DNA of 64,000 nt from Hofstenia miamia (GCA_900660155.1 CABFPE010000684.1:285671-349670), one strand, 5' to 3'; positions 35,978-50,180 are shown, counted from the first letter of the stretch. Notes: generated by a model not told the origin, from the letters alone. A program made the numbers and translations.

Positions 35978-38844
35978 AAATACTCAGGACTGCCATAAAA
36001 AGGATGAACTAGTAATGTGTACCATGATTTAGAACGACGGTTTCCCTATAACTGACAAGAAAATATGATTTTATTGATTTGAAGTCATCCAACAAATTGT
36101 AAAATATCAATTGCTCATTTGAATATGTTTGGATGTATGCTTCAATTTTCAAAAACAGTTATTTTGTGAAAGTTATTTTATTATTCTCAAAAATTTTGTG
36201 CCTAACAAAATATTAACAAAAGTTTTTTTAAATATTCACTGAACATCAAAAAAATTTTGTACATTTCCATTTTTAAAAATTATGATCTTCACTTTTATTA
36301 GGACATGTTTGTATTATACATATTATATTTCGTATTAAAATTTATAATGCAGTAAAATATTTATTTGTGCGACCTGTTACTTTTGGAAAATTAATAAATT
36401 TAAATGCAATTTTAAAGCAATAGCATTCAAACAAAACTTGAAAAAAAAACTCCTAAAGTGATAAAACAGTTTTAGATTAACTACTTATAAACCTAATTCA
36501 TCAACTCAGTGATATAGGTAAGAAGTGGTATTCCTCTATAATTTAATGGATTCACTCTAATCTTGTTCTTCGTTTGCAAGTGATCTTTTAAAATGTTATG
36601 CTTATAAATTACACCTGTCTATAATTGCAATGAAAATATTATATTCTCAGTATATTCTCAGGATTTTATCATGCTAAGCCTTTTTGCTTTTGAAAATCAA
36701 TCGAATTTGTAGTCCATTTATACTTTTAGTTTGGCTGAAATATGTTTACAAAAATTTGCAAACAATTACGAAATAAGTGGAAAACAAAAATTTGCTGCAC
36801 CAACATTAGCATTTTATAATATTGTACCCTAAAATTTTAGGAACATATATTTTATTAATTTATATTACCTTCCTACAACTGGATGAAAATTCAGATGTTA
36901 ATATAAATAAAATCATCATTTATCACTATGGCTACTAAGGGCTATTATCAAGTTCAAATCCATCTTATAATACTATTAGTTATTGTTAAACATATCAAAA
37001 TCCTCAAATGCCAAATTAACAGCGTGATTCAAAAAAAACTTAGGATGCCATCTATTGATGAAAATTAGACAATTGAAAAAATATTTTCATATGAACTAGT
37101 TTTAAAATTCAAGATGGTTATTGAAGAAATCAATTAAATTAACAAAATTAGGCTCGAATATCTTAATGAAAAGAGAATCATTAAGATATTCTATCCTATG
37201 TTAGATCTTTAACTTCATTGAAAAGGGAGCATTTTTAAATTACGAGAAGTCCATAACGTTAATTTACTCAAAGAAATTTTCATTGCTAAATTCCAGGCAA
37301 CTTCTCAGTTGTCATGTAAAATTGTATTAAAAAGATAGCCTTTTCTTTCATGCTGACGTTTTAGGATAATGTTATATTTTACTTACTTTATTTTTAGTTT
37401 TTCATCTAAAATTATGCACGCTATGAATATCAATATACATTTGATTATTGAAAGCAAAGGCTCCTCTAACTTCAAAAAATTACTATTGCATGCATTTTGG
37501 AATGCATAATCACTCATTGAAAGATAAAATTATAAATTTAAATGTTATATCTAGTCATTAACAAATAGAAAAAAAAATTAGGTGTCTTCTTTAAAGAAAC
37601 CACGGATTTTAAGCAAATTGAAGCTGTTAAATTTTGAATGAAAATTAAAAGAAACATCTTCTGAAGCACAACCTATGATATCACTGTAAAAATAAACATC
37701 AAGAATAATTATAAACACCTGTTGGAAAACAAATTTGTTTGAATGGTAAATACTAATTGAAAAGTTTGCTGGATGTAATACATGAGAATATATAACACCT
37801 TTAGTTATTTGAAAGATTCTAAGAAAAGCAAAGTATCTTTAAAAAATAACTTGTTTCTTTGGGGTATTTTGACTGTGGTCTAAAATTTTAAAATATTCAA
37901 TATATTAGTTGGAATATTTACAACTCTAAAGAGATCAAATTGTTCATAAAATAGGCATCAAATTTGTGGATTTCTGCAATGAAAAGGATCAGTTGCAAAG
38001 ATAGATTAAAGTAAATACCTTAGACTTACAGCTGTATCATTAATAAGAAAAGTAACCATTTTTTAAAATAGGTATTTCCATTAAATAATAAACATTTTTT
38101 CTACGAAATTAAGTACATTTGTCTATGATGATGTTAATTTAGAGTTCGTTAAATAAGTAACGTTAAGATTACAGTTTAGGTCTCATTCGTATTTAACTAG
38201 TGAAAATGTGGAACATTCAATCTTGCAATTTTTGTAACTTATTTATCGATTGTGAGATTATTTTTTGTGAAATGCTTTCTTTAAATATCCTGGTAAATTT
38301 TCAAAGTTTGAGAAATTATTTTATGAACCTTTTCAAGCTTTGGCAATACTTCTGACAACTACAATACACATGTTAAATTAAAGTCATTATTAATTCATGT
38401 CGATTTATTTCTAGCAGTAGAACTTCCATAGCAATGCTGTTCTAGTGAGTATCCGATAAATGCTTTAACTCATTTGTTGGCTATGATTATTTTTGAAACA
38501 TCATATACTATCGTTGTGGGACAATTCTTCCAGAGGCCAATTCATTTTTTCTAGTTGCGGAATACTCCAATTTGAAAAGATATGCAATTTAGCAGTTTAT
38601 ATCAATTTGAAGTTTACCAAAGCATCTGATGTATTTCTTAAAGGTACAATTTTGAGACGCTCTTACTATTTCAATGTAAGCAACCATCAAGAAAGCCTTA
38701 AATTGATTGCTGAGCCAATATTTAATACGCAAATATCACTTGGTAAGATCGAATTTAAAAATAAATTAAAAAACATATTTCTTAATGCAATTATGAAATT
38801 TAGAATTAGTTTCCAGGGAAAATATGAATATTGCCACATTTCTA
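35978..38844. other. Long AT-rich spacer
   Basis: About 2.9 kb with no recognised gene or repeat. A 160-residue plus-strand frame (38493-38975) has no known motif, and its C-terminal third lies inside the MITE at 38845, so it is probably chance. Confidence 0.5.
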
Positions 38845-39227
38845 CAGCGTGTCCCATATTATTTGTGAAAAACAAATCTGATTCCAAAAGCATCCCTTTC
38901 AAATGCGCAAATTCAGAGATCGCGGACCGAATTCCTTTCAGATTGAGCACACCATTAATAGTTTTTGAGATATAAGCATTTAAAATTTTCTTATAGGATT
39001 ATGAAAAATTTTTAAAAATCCACTGGCTGTTTAAGGTTAATTTGGCATAGTGACCGCTGAAAGATTTCCATCTCTGTGCTTTGGTAATGAAATTATTTTT
39101 TAAATTCATGCGTGATAAACAAATCCCCCTTCATGTAGTAATGGTTGGTGTATGAATTTTTTAATTTTCGTGAAAGACATGCTTTTGAGATCAAATTTAT
39201 TTTTCACAAATAATATGGGATACCCAG
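38845..39227. mobile_element. MITE, Tc1/mariner type
   Basis: An inverted pair of about 55 bases is seen. The left end reads CAGCGTGTCCCATATTATTT and the right end, on the minus strand, CTGGGTATCCCATATTATTT. Both continue through GTGAAAAAYAAATYTGATYY and CAAAAGCATSYCTTTCA with about 80 percent identity. TA flanks both ends (38843-38844 and 39228-39229). At 383 bases with no transposase it is a miniature element moved by a mariner-type enzyme. Confidence 0.8.
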
Positions 39228-40207
39228 TATATTTGTAAATTGGTAGTGATTTTTTTAATCAATTCTTTAATTTTCAGAATATCCTTGTTTACATTCAATT
39301 AAAAATGAAAACCAACATCTAAAAATATTAGATCTATAAAATTATATCCTTTAATTGAAATAATCACGGATTTAGTGGTTTCTTCAAAATTCCAAAACTA
39401 TGCAGAAGAAATTATAACCTCGACCTTCTATTATTAATATAGGCCAACAAATACTACATATGTATTTTGAATTTATGTCGTTGGTAAATACAGGCCTATT
39501 ACACTTACGCTTTCTTAAGAGGTTGAGAGGGTAGTCAGAAGAAATTCAATTTCCGAAGCTGATTTGAGGGACTGGTTATCCCATCCGCTATTTAAATACC
39601 TTGGATAATTGAAAACAAATTCCTGCTTATTTTAAATACCCACTGTTGATGCATATATATATATATATATATATACATATATATGTGGCACAATATAGGC
39701 TCTACACATATACATATTTATAGGGATACATGCACACATGCATGAAATGTCATATATTATAAACTAAATTTTTCATTAACCCTTTAATGAAAAACACATG
39801 CTAAATATAGAGTTATTGCAATGTATTGGAAAAAGCAAATTTCACAAATATTATTCACTGGATTTTTCAAATAGTGCGGGTGTCAGCAGAAATTTTAACT
39901 TTATCTTTATTAATATATTATAATTTTTGCTAAAATAGCATAAAACCACAATGCCCGAAATAAAATTTATCATTCAAAGAAACTTTTATAAATTATTGGC
40001 GGTAGTTTTAATACATGAACTTCCATATTTTGAAATAATAAAGTGCACTTAGAACCGAAAAAACGAATGTCTTCCAATATTCTTGAAGTACATTATTTTG
40101 ACTTCCAAAAAATTGTACAATTTAAAGAAATGGGAAAATGGTAAATCTTTAGATATATCGTTTACAAATTATTCAGTGTACATGTCATACATAAAAATGA
40201 ATACAAA
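39228..40207. other. AT-rich spacer downstream of the receptor gene
   Basis: No gene recognised. A TA/CA microsatellite lies at 39652-39684. The last part probably includes the 3' untranslated region of the minus-strand receptor, but no clear polyadenylation signal was found. Confidence 0.45.
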
Positions 40208-42599
40208 TTACGAAGCTATTGAGTGAAAACTGCATTTAGTTACAAGAGATAGAAATCTTTGTCTAAAGCCTTTTCCCAGTAAGATATAGAGAAAAAAGTT
40301 AATTCCATTGTTAGTTACACGAACGGCACTTTCGATTGAGCGGATAATTGTATTCAGAAAAGAACAAGATTTGGCGAAATACCCCAAATAAAATGTTGAA
40401 GCCACACCAATGGATACAAGAACTAGAAAACTGAGAGAAATAATAAAAAGAAGTCTTTCAATTGAGTTATTTTCTAAGGCTCCAACTTTTCTGAAAGAAA
40501 TTCGAACGGCTATTACAACATTACAAGCAATAACCAGAAAAATGGGTATAAATCCTTGAATTATAATCAAAATGATAGTAATATGGATTTTTGACCAAGA
40601 AGGATATGTCTTGCACATACCATTTGGACAATCATAATATGCAAGCATTGATGGAATTCCAAAAATTAAACAGCTGCAGACACTTATTACAATTATTGTC
40701 CAATTTGCAAATTTGGTACTGGAAAAATTATTTTTGTATGTTATTGGAGCGACCACAGCAGTCAGACGATCGAAACTTATAATGACTACTATCCAATGAG
40801 CGACAGCAGTAGTTATATAATCCAGGGCTTTATCTAAATGTTCCAGGTTATATTGAATTGATCATAACTTATATTTATATTTTTACACAAGTAGAGTTTC
40901 TTATGTTTGCAAAGATGTGTAATGGTAATTTTATTCAATAATTTATTGCATTTATGCAATTGTGGATTGCTAATTTAGCCCGATTAAAAATGATTTATCC
41001 CGTTCTATATTTATTGAAAGTAAAGTATCATTATTAAAAATTTTGTAGTGTTTAGTTCATGATAATTATGTTTAGAGAACGTTTGTGTAGATGACAATGC
41101 GAACAATTATTTGAGTATTTCTGAAATCTGCGATATTATTTATGAAAGATAAGTTGAATTTTAAATTTATTAACATTGATGATTTTGTAACTGTGTATAG
41201 TTTATTGTAGGGAATGCATTTGTTCGTACTATGGGAGGATTTTTGAAATTATTGATAAATCGAATACTCTCAATTTCAAAAATTTACAGACTATTAAAGA
41301 TTATTAACATTTATTAATGAAATGGAAAGTTAATTTATGATGATATATATTTCAAATATACCAATTTGCTGCAGATAGAAATAATCAGGAAAGCTCCAAT
41401 CGAGAAAAGCCTTTTCTTGAAGTACATCGATTGGCCCATCAAATATTATTGAAGCAGTGTCCCATATAGCAAGTCCTAAATTTCAAAATATTATTCAATT
41501 TTTTGTGCAATGATAATTATTGAATGTAAGTTTATTTTGCCACATTTCGAAATATACGGATATGCCACAGCTTAGAATTTTATAATCATAAAAAAAGTAT
41601 TTTTCTACTAAAATTAGTAAATATCATCAATGAGATGTTGCTCCAAGTTAAATTTAAAGTCAAATGTTATTAAACAATAATTTAATCAAATAAACTTCTG
41701 TAAGTAATTTATCATAGCTTGCTATTTTTGAAAAAATGCATAAATTTGGCTATCTCAAGCAAATGACAATCTACAGTTAAGGCAAATTTACAAAAATATA
41801 TAATTGTTTTTTGTAATTTATATAAATTTGCAATTCTTAAATATAGAAAAAAAACTATAGATAACAGTGGACCCACAAATCTCATTAAGAACTTTTAGTC
41901 TTCAAAAATTTGTCTCCTCAAGTTTGGAACTTTGAGAATTTTGGGACCCAAAGTACCAAGTTAACAATCTAATTATGTTAAGATAATAGAAATTTATGAA
42001 CCCCAAAATTATAAAAGAATATCCTTAATAAAGATTTTTGGAGAATTTTTGACGCCAGTGGTCATCCAGATACCTATGTATGTATATGTAGATAATATTA
42101 AGTAGAAAAATTTTTAGAATAGTTTTACACCAAAACAGGTAGTGAAAATTTAACACATAAAATGGAGGGGTTCGGACTCCCCGCAAGGGGCCCCAATTAC
42201 ATAGTGAAGCAATTGATAGTAGCACTTTTATAAATTAAACAATAATTTATGGGAATTCTTGTTCTATATTTATCATAAAGTTTAGTAGCGCTTATTTTTT
42301 ATCTTAAATTTTAAGATAACAAAACAGTTAGTTCCAATTGCTACTAATTCTATATGAAATGTGAGAAATGATTAAAAAATATAAAGGAATTTAATAAGTT
42401 TTAAGATTTTAAAATGATTCAATTTTATACCTTGAATGTAAGCTGTTGCTGAATTTCTTACCTTCAATGAGTGGACTGTCATAAAGCTTAACCCGTTGGT
42501 TATTATGCCCACGCAAGAAAAAGTAATTGTGAACCAGCTTGTGGCCAAGTACAAATACTCTTCTCTTTTGCCAAAAACGCAAGAAGAATTTGCGGACAT
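40208..42599 (-). CDS. Rhodopsin-class seven-transmembrane receptor, three exons
   Basis: Exons are 42599-42431, 41475-41362 and 40833-40208. The introns (about 955 and 528 bases) are GT-AG and both in phase 1, and the joined frame gives about 302 residues. The start chosen reads MSANSSCVFGKREEYLYLA; an in-frame ATG at 42653 is possible. Helix 1 has GIITNGLSF (Asn 1.50). Helix 2 has GLAIWDTASIIF (Asp 2.50). Helix 3 ends ISFDRLTAVVAP (DRL for DRY). Helix 4 has the conserved Trp (ANWTIIVISV). The second loop has DCPNGMCKTY, helix 5 has GFIPIFLVIACN, and helix 7 has NNGINFFLYILLGKGFRQRF in place of NPxxY. Helix 6 lacks the usual CWxP. Family knowledge suggests a G-protein-coupled peptide or orphan receptor in the plasma membrane. 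The ligand is unknown. No frame damage is seen, so it is likely functional. Confidence 0.85.
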
Positions 42600-45222
42600 T
42601 TTATAAGAAATAACAATAAAATCTATATTTATATTTTTCTTGGGGCGGCGCATTGCAAATAATTTGATTGGACAAAATTTAAAGTGTTAATCATAAATAA
42701 ATTAACAGAAAAAATATGTAAATAATGTCCATGATACATTTTTGTTAATTTTGGAGTACTACTAGATATATATTCACTATAGCATTCTTTCTAAACAATC
42801 AGAAAACATATTTACAAATTTATGACTAAAATTATTACCATTGTTGTAGAACCAAATGTGATAGTAACATAAAGCTATATTGAAACATCATCAGACACAG
42901 CAGATTCCATAATCAATTGATATCAGAATTCATAAATATTCTTTTTGCTAAAAAATTATTTTGGTTTTCTGTAAAATAAAGTAATTAAGACCAGAGCTGT
43001 AATTGGGTCAAGTTACTTCAATCCAACTCAGTTCTGCTCAAAATTCAAAAACCTGAATTTTGACCCCAACCCAAGATTCTTGAGCATTTAGTGCATTTAA
43101 TTCAACCCAATTTTGTGTCAAAATGTGGCCCAACTATAACTTAAATGCTTCTACGTGTTTTTGCTTCATGACCCATATACATAATCGCGATTTGGCCGAA
43201 GCACATATAAAGTGTATTATGGAGTAAAAATGTATAATCAAACTTGGTAGGACAAAGTGAAAATAAAAATTAGCTGATTTCATTTAAATGACTTAAAAAA
43301 GTTTTGATTTTTTCATTAACTAGAACATAGTTTGACGACATATTTCAAAAATAGATCTAATTTAATGAAGAAGGATATATTTGCATCACAAGGGTATACG
43401 AAGAGAACCTTAATCTCTAATAAAAAATAACAAGAACTTTGCATTCACAGTGCAAAAATGTATCCCAATGCTAAAAAAAATATGGCCACAATATATTAGA
43501 TTGCAGAAATATTTTGTTGAGTTTTTGTGCAATTAATTTGACCACAATTGTATTAATCAAATATCTATGGATCTCTATAACAGAATACATTAACTGAGTA
43601 TATACGTTACTCTACTTAGGAGTGCAATGACATTATAATTACGAAGCAAAATCCAATGCAAATACAAAACCACTGAATGTTTGTGTTAGCATTCATTTAT
43701 GGCCTGAGATGTTGATTGAAAAATCATTTTCAGCTGGTATTCAACCCAAAAGCAGGTCTGAAGCATGGAAGACAACCCTACCGTTCATTTAAACTCAAAG
43801 TCAACAGAATTGCACATGCATAAGAGTATATTGGTACTTAAGCCATTTTGCAATTGACATGTACCTGTATGCAAAACTTCATTTAAAGTACAGTGGCTCT
43901 AACTATTGTATTTATACTTTGGTGGTGATAAAAGTAAAAGTGTTTGCAATGCCGGCTAAAATGACAACTATTTCGTAAATTTTCTGTATTCATATTATTT
44001 CAAAATTTATTCAAATCGGCGTTGAAAGAATTACTAAAATTTTCCATTGACGGCTATATTTCATTACTCCTATTTTTTAGGTTAATTTTCTATATTTATC
44101 ACAACATATAAACAAAATATATTGACTAAATAGAAATCAGATTTCTTACTATAACTACATCAATACACTGATGCCTTTCATCAATGTCACAGCTGCCTCA
44201 TTTTTTCTTCATTTATCAAAAAACCTGGTTAATGAATATAAAAATTTTGATAATTTATTAAGGCTGAATATTTGAAAAACTATTTATGCTAAGTATTTTA
44301 TTAGGAGAAGACCTTTCATATTATAATTAGCATTTGAAATAATGAAAATTTCAAAGCTTTCTATTAATTTGTCTTTGATTCTGTAATGTATGCAACAATG
44401 GAAACGACTTGCTTCATCCAATCACCGAACAAAAAAGTTCCTTTAATCGCCGAGGCCGTCATTTTGACTGCAATCTACTTTAGTAATTTATTCTCAATAA
44501 AAGATTAATCATTAAGTAAAATTATATGTACATTAAACACTTTATATAAAAACTCAAAAGAAAACATGAACTGTAAATACAAAGTTTTTAAGTCTTGCGT
44601 GTAGTTCTTGAAAATAACTATGAGCACAAGTTACATCCATAACCCAGCAAGCTCAAACTTGGCAAACTCAGAAATTCCTTACAGATATTTAGTTAAAATT
44701 TGTAAAGTACTTTGCAAATACTTTGCAAGTTTGACAAGTATCTGCAATGTAGATCAAACAAAGAAATTCCCAATTATGAGCTTAAAGCAAGACTATGGAC
44801 ATCTAATTCAGGGAAATTTTGAAATATGATAATACAAAATATAAAAATTTCTTAATTATAAATTTACAATTCTTGCAGAATTAAAACTATTATTAAAATT
44901 TGTAAACAACATTTTGAAACATCATTTTTTAAAGCGTGAAAAATCATTGCATTTTAAAGTTTAGTGATTTAATTGTAATTGTATTTTGAAAATTACATTA
45001 GAGTTTTTCTGCTTCTAAAAATATCAAGAATAGAAATAAAATTAGTCGAAAATTTATTCTGAAGCCCGGCCATGCTTACGAAAATTTGGTCGCTGTTTGA
45101 ACCCTGTACAGCCCATGTAAGGTAACACAAATTCTTCCATTTATATTAGCCATGCCAAAAAGCTTCAATTTTATTTTCTCCTAAGATAGAAACTATGCAA
45201 ATTGAAAGCATTAAATTCTATT
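42600..45222. other. AT-rich spacer upstream of the receptor
   Basis: No gene recognised. It would contain the receptor promoter and any non-coding first exon, but no TATA box or initiator can be singled out in such AT-rich DNA. A patch at 43000-43140 repeats a CAACYCA-type motif several times. It may be a low-grade repeat. Confidence 0.4.
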
Positions 45223-47074
45223 TTAGGAGAAAATAAAAAAATGTTGTATGAGAATTATGTTTTTCAACATATTACTTATGTAATTGTATAGACGTTTACC
45301 GCGTTGAATTGTTGCGCTGTTGCATAAGTCAATCTCGAGCTCATGAACGTTCGTGGTATTTATTCGTCCAAGTTTTTTTGCAATGCTCAAGGACATCCCT
45401 GGCAATACCCTATTTTAATATTTTATCGAAAAATAGGAATAAGAATAAGTTTATTAAATTGAGTGGGAATAATACCTGACTCATCAAGGCAATACAAATA
45501 ATTTAAGAATCACAACTAGCACTTCTTTACCGCTCTATTCAGGAAAGCAGGCATACTCCTGTATGGGCTTATGCTCATCTATTATGTTGCGGGATAATCA
45601 CTATGGCGAGCGCATTCAGGGGTGTTGAAGGTTAATCGACTTTTGCAGGAGTATTTTATCAACTCTTCTAACATTACTTGCAAAGGTGAGTATGAAGATA
45701 TCAGCTTCATCTTAAGAGCTCTACAGTGCACTTGGTGAATTCGGTTCAGTGACGTGTCACTGGATGATCCATAGTGCTCATGCCATTAGTGAGAATGCTG
45801 CTTACCAGGGAATGATAAAGGGCCGAGAGTTCGTCATCTTTAAAATCTAGTCGTTTTAGTTTAAGGAGAAGATAATTATTTTGTCGAGCTTTGGAGCAAA
45901 TCCTTTGAATATATTGATCAAACGAAAGTCGGTCATTGATCGTGCTCCCAATATGGTTCATTTTACCACGGTTATAAAGTTCATTGTTATGTATGGATGG
46001 ACGTCTCTTTTCAGGGGGATAGTCAATTCTTTACACTTTCTTGTATTTATATAAATGTATGTCAATGCGGCCAATTAAAGATGTATATTAGGAGTAGCTC
46101 ACTTTTATCATTATCAGTTCGACATGCGCACAATGGGTATTTATCATCGGCCTCTATGTTTGAAAGTTTCGTTGGTACCCGGAGTTTATTTGTGGTGGAG
46201 TGAAAAAGTGTTGGACCAGATACGGATCATTTCAGTTCTCCTAAATTTATTGGAGTTTTATCTTACAGTTTGTTGTTTATTTGAACACACTGAGATCGGT
46301 TCTTAAGAAAGTTACTATACCATGATACTTGTGAAGTCTAGGAATATAATTAATGCTTTCGACGATAAGTTGGTTGGTGAGGCACCCTATCAAAAGCTTT
46401 AGATAGGTCAAGGGAAAAGAGGAATTGAGCGAGCAAAGGCTTTTTACCATAAGTGTGGAAAAGTCTTCAAACTTTTATTTAAAATCTGATGAATAACAAG
46501 AGCAAAGATGTGTGCATTTGATTTCCACACAAACCAGTGAATTCCATCTGGCCCCATTGAAGTTTTCTTGATGCTCTTTAAGGCATGGAGGACTTGGTGT
46601 AGGTTGAATTGCAAGGAAGCTTCAAAAGAGATTTGAGATGGCGAGACATAATCAGTATCAGTCGAAATTTCTGTGAAGTAATTATTAACTGCATTTACAT
46701 CCAATAGGGGATGTTCTTCTTCCTTGAATCTGCCTGTTACTGAATTCACTTTGTTCCAACAGCATTTACTACCCTTCTTTCCGTTCAAAGCTGAGTTCTT
46801 CGCAATAACCTTTTTTATTTGCTTATCAAGAACATATGCGTTTTGCTTCATTACTTTTCGGAGGTATTTGTTCCGTTTTCCACATAGATGCTTCAGGAGA
46901 GGGGTATGTGGAGTGGGTTTCAAATGGAAATTTTGGGCAGCAGGAGTCAATACATTTATTGAGTATATCTGTGAACTGGGTCACAGAATTGTCAAGACAT
47001 TCAGTTAACATGTCAAGAACTGAAGATAAGTCAAGAGCAGCTAGTTGATGATCCAGAATCGAAATATTGTGCAT
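45223..47074 (-). mobile_element. LINE relic, minus strand (Jockey/CR1-like)
   Basis: Reading from 47074 down, the section between endonuclease and polymerase is well kept. It shows FTDILNKCIDSCCPKFPFET, KRNKYLRKVMKQN, WNKVNSVTGRFKEEEH, NNYFTEIST and LHALKSIKKTSMGPDGIHWF, the entry to the reverse transcriptase palm. Further on are an LSKAFDRVPHQ-like block near 46400-46350 and degenerate palm parts. The thumb then reads MNHIGSTINDRLSFDQYIQR, with LYHSLVSSILTNG near 45960-45780. Two long open stretches (46950-46444 and 47074-46826) overlap in different frames, so at least one shift lies between about 46950 and 46826. Both ends are uncertain. It is a different family from the copy at 33240. Confidence 0.75.
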
Positions 47075-49564
47075 TTTGTAATTACGAAACTCGGCCTATT
47101 AGCTCTATTTCTGAATCATAAATTCTTCCTACATTAATAATAGAATCACCAATGTTGCTCATCTCACATCAATATTAAGTATATCGTAAATACGCATGAA
47201 CTCTATATTTATAGGTGCCAACGTTACATGTAAACTTTGGCGTCCTGCCGCCAAAAGACATATTCTGAGCCAATTAGAAACTCAACCGCTTAAAAGAGAT
47301 GCTTTCTAGATGCTTCAAAATTACATGATTTGTGTAGAGATAAATATCTGCAAAAAATTGCAGAGTTCTGTAATCAAAATTGCAAGTAGTTTTTATGTGT
47401 TTCGGCGTTTACAATACAAACCTGAATCTAACAGCTAAGAGATATATACTCCAATTTTCCAATTAGTAAGCACATGGACTCCCAAATAAACTTAGTAGTG
47501 CATGTAGTAAGTGGGCATAAGTTTAACAAAGACACAACGTGTAAGATAAATTCCTTGTTGTAGGGAGCAATAACAAAAATTAAAATACTTTTATATTATT
47601 TGAATGTTCATTTGTAATAACTTCCCATTTTTGTACTCATAATGATAAGGCTCTTTTGTATTAATCAACGGATGATTCACGCTTTCTTTATCTTTCGTTA
47701 TTGGAAATATTGACTTGCTATTATAACAAAGCTTTTGATGAAAAGAAGTCATTCAACCTGTTTTAGTGGAACGAATTTTTGTTAAGGGGGCAAGTTAAAT
47801 TTTGTTAACCAGCATATTATAAAACTTAGGGAGGCTTTTTGAAAGGCTTAATTTAAGGGCCAACTGCTCATTTGCCTCCTTCCGGCGCAAATGAATTCAG
47901 TTGGAATGTACATACAAAAAAAAATAATACTAAGTTCATGACCTGACTAATCTTAAAGACATAATTCAAGGTTAAAATTTATAATTATTTGTTAGTATAT
48001 TTTAATGAATTCGCTTTTATTCATATTGTGTTCGATTACACCATCAATTAAAGTGTGCATAAATATTACATTTAAATTCAAAATTTCAGAAAATTTCAAA
48101 GTTATATTAGAAATAAAAATTTATTCAACAATAGAAAAATTTTCCTGCTCAATTTCAAAGCTCTTAAGCTATTCAATGTTTCTAAGAACTATTGCAAACA
48201 AAACATATTCGTTATATGAGAAATAGATCCCAATTTTATTTATTAAAACAACCGAAATTGGTTGATTATTTTGAAGTAGTTTTAAATAATTGGGAATACA
48301 CAGAATTTGAATTCTAAGATGGTGTTGTTTTCAAGAAATTCATTTCCTGGTTTGAAGCTTTCCTAATGCATTCTTAATAAATTTCAAGCAAAATTATATT
48401 CTGTGATATCGTATAATACTGTCCGTTACTAAAGAAATTAATTAGATTTAGAAATTTTGGTCTGGAAACTGATGAGCAAGAAAATTTTGCGGAACATACT
48501 TTGGTAATTACAATATTCTTCATTTAACGCATGTCTCTATCTTGAAATAGTCAAAATTTTTATTATACAAATAAATAGGCTCTTTTAAACGTGTTTCTGC
48601 AAACTGCAGCAAAATTTCTGTTGCCTCTTTATAATTAGTGTCCGTAATAGCCTGATTTTGCTTAACTTAGACTAACGTAACTTTGCAAGCTGTGGATGTC
48701 AATGAATTTCTACAATTTTGAAGTAAAATTGAGCGAACAGATAAAATCTTTAAATTTTATAATATATACGCTGTCAAAGTACTTTCGTGTTTTAGATAAC
48801 GAAATCAGATCTTTTTATTTTCCGAGGATACTCTTAAACGATTGAAGAATATACATATTGTAGGTGGTAGTCACTCATACTCATGGCGAAAAATCATTTT
48901 CGTAATTTGTCTCACTAACTTTGCAATAGTAGTAGACATATTCGTGATAACAAAATATCAAATGCAAAATTCCCTGATGAAATAATGAACATTGGATGGT
49001 GGCAAGTCTGCTGCTTGTTTAAATTGATCTGTCAGAATGCGACAATAAAATTCGCCTGTGGTTTTATAATACATTTAATACACCAGTTGAATTACCACAA
49101 TTGTTAAGAACACAGCACCGTTGCACAGGAAATAAAAAAAAGAAAAAACTAAACTAAACAGCAACCGAGGTTGAACACATTCTTCAAAATACTCCGTTCA
49201 TAAAGTAGCAGCAAATCAATGAAGCTGGACAAACTCATTGGCAAAGAATTGTTCATGGATATCTGTGAATTCGGTTCTTTGACGATACATCATTTAGAAA
49301 ACTCATTAATAAACTTTTTCCTTCCTATTGAATTCCAAGTAGAAAAAAGGGCATACGTTACATTAACTGCCTTGGAATGCGAAGTAGCTACCATATCGCA
49401 GGAATTTCGCACAACCAATGTGTTTCTATCGTAGGCTATCACACTTCATTTCTGTTACTTTAGGAATATCAAACAGGAGGCTTCTTGAATGTAGCACTTT
49501 CTGCGTTTGTCTCTAACTACTCATTGAAGTCATACTGCATTGCTTTTTAGTTGTTTACTAATGC
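47075..49564. other. AT-rich spacer
   Basis: About 2.5 kb with no recognised gene, RNA or repeat family. A 71-residue frame at 49219-49434 (MKLDKLIGKELFMDICEFGS) has no known motif. Confidence 0.45.
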
Positions 49565-50180
49565 TGATATGGCTTGCACTTGTGAAAATATTTCTTGAAG
49601 TCTCTTGAATGTCCTGGAAGATTTGCGGATTAATGTTGTGCTGGTAATTCACTTGTTAATGATGTCAGTAGTGTAAGGAGTCCAGCCTAACACTGCAATG
49701 ACAGAAAGGAAAGCGGTTATTCGAATTGGTTTACCTACTTATGTCACTGGGGGAAGAAACCAGCANAAAATTTATATGCCAGCGAAATTAAAATTTACAA
49801 TTTATGCTAACAGAAAATGCTTTGTAGGAATTAATTATAGCATTCTCTTATCTAATGCTAGCAAAGCTTTTAACATAAATATTTAGCGCGTTGCAAAATG
49901 AACCAATAACAATCTATAAAACTTTTATGAGCATTTTCTAAACAGTGGATATAGTTATTTCGACATTTACGTCTAAACNTGATATGGCTTGCACTTGTGA
50001 AAATATTTCTTGAAGTCTCTTGAATGTCCTGGAAGATTTGCGGATTAATGTTGTGCTGGTAATTCACTTGTTAATGATGTCAGTAGTGTAAGGAGTCCAG
50101 CCTAACACTGCAATGACAGAAAGGAAAGCGGTTATTCGAATTGGTTTACCTACTTATGTCACTGGGGGAAGAAACCAGCA
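49565..50180. repeat. Exact 201-bp direct duplication around two N joints
   Basis: The bases 49565-49765 recur at 49980-50180 without visible change. The 212 bases between them (49767-49978) are unrelated and are bordered by single Ns at 49766 and 49979. This pattern fits an assembly error (a contig dropped into a gap with overlapping flanks) better than a real tandem duplication. Confidence 0.85.

Noticed and set aside
36935-36960. AGTTCAAATCC resembling a tRNA B box
   Set aside because: No cloverleaf can be drawn around it.
38493-38975. 160-residue plus-strand frame
   Set aside because: It has no known motif and its last third is MITE sequence, so it is probably chance.
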